DNA of 64,000 nucleotides from an uncultured Bacteroidota bacterium (GTDB lineage Bacteria; Bacteroidota; Bacteroidia; Flavobacteriales; Flavobacteriaceae): NCBI GenBank assembly GCA_902523665.1, contig CABZAD010000003.1, positions 1 through 64,000 of the forward strand, in the 5' to 3' direction. The translations under genes were made by a program, and so were the position numbers. Position 1 is the stretch's first letter. Each line of letters begins with the position of its first letter. The notes beneath the pieces are model-generated. The model saw only the letters and a program-made list of their open reading frames with translations. It was not told the DNA's origin and did not search any database. Positions 63,394-64,000 of the stretch are shown in pieces.

Positions 63394-64000
63394 GTGATAG
63401 TTAAATTTTCTTTAATCATAATCTTTCTATTCTTATCAGCCCTTACATCTGGCTCTGAGGTAGCTTTTTTTTCGCTAGATAAATCAAACATACCTAATGA
63501 AAAGGGTGATAATTTGATATCTAAAATACTTTCACTTTTAGAAAAGCCTAAAAGGTTACTTGCTACTATTTTAATATCAAATAACTTTATAAATATTGCT
63601 ATTGTAATAATGTTTGCTTCCATCGACAATCCATATTTAAGCTCACTGAACCCTATACTTGAAACTATCATTGAGGTAGGTTTGATAGGTATGTTAATTT
63701 TATTTATTGGAGATATTTTACCTAAAATTTATGCTAATAGAAATCCTTTGGTTTTTTCAAAAATCATGGTGAATCCCATTTACTTCCTTGATAGATATGT
63801 ACTGTTTCTTTTTAACACACCAATGAGTAAATCTATGAGTTATTTAGAATCAAATTTAATCAAGGATTCTAGACAACTTTCTGTAGATAAACTCTCCAAG
63901 GCTTTTGAACTTACTGATTCAAATGAAACTAGTAAAGAGGAGAAAAAAATTCTTAAGGGTATTGTAAATTTTGGGAATGTTGAAACCAGGCAAATAATGT
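63394..64000 (+). CDS. gldE: Gliding motility-associated protein GldE / CNNM-CBS-domain membrane protein (partial)
   Basis: Own translation, not in ORF track: VIVKFSLIIIFLFLSALTSGSEVAFFSLDKSNI...LLATILISNNFINIAIVIMF...GDILPKIYANRNP; mutY-ssb-gldE order is typical of Bacteroidota; runs off window. Confidence 0.85.
   Translation, partial: MIVKFSLIIIFLFLSALTSGSEVAFFSLDKSNIPNEKGDNLISKILSLLEKPKRLLATILISNNFINIAIVIMFASIDNPYLSSLNPILETIIEVGLIGMLILFIGDILPKIYANRNPLVFSKIMVNPIYFLDRYVLFLFNTPMSKSMSYLESNLIKDSRQLSVDKLSKAFELTDSNETSKEEKKILKGIVNFGNVETRQIM

Noticed and set aside
63384-63671. Minus-strand 95-aa ORF
   Set aside because: Antisense to the partial gldE gene

Overview
AT-rich 64 kb chromosomal window from a marine-type Bacteroidota (Flavobacteriaceae-like) genome. 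It is gene-dense, with many short convergent overlaps. Most of it is core metabolism in typical flavobacterial neighbourhoods: riboflavin synthase, pdxA, DUF177-rpmF-fabH-accB-accC, asd, tdk, rsmI, recJ, pgi, uvrC, lspA-DksA/TraR-ileS, recO, gdhA, panC, etfAB, HMG-CoA synthase, atpD-atpC, recX, rng, HU, mutY-ssb-gldE. I see no rRNA, tRNA, CRISPR array or transposase. The accessory part is about 2-15 kb: katG, a tight three-gene run (LVIVD/Ig-like secreted propeller, YVTN-type secreted propeller, cysteine-desulfurase-like PLP protein lacking the usual catalytic Cys), a lone Stealth-type phosphotransferase with a 64-aa XRE regulator, and an intergenic region with an array of operator-like dyads. 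Two very small genes absent from the ORF track can be read directly: a 26-aa CDGSH-type Fe-S microprotein (11010..11090, +) and a 29-aa extremely basic protein (61336..61425, -). The best leads for something undescribed are the katG/double-propeller/PLP cluster, the XRE operator array, the CDGSH microprotein, and a DUF4270 lipoprotein with inserted thrombospondin type-3-like Ca-binding repeats. All family calls come from reading motifs; no database search was run.
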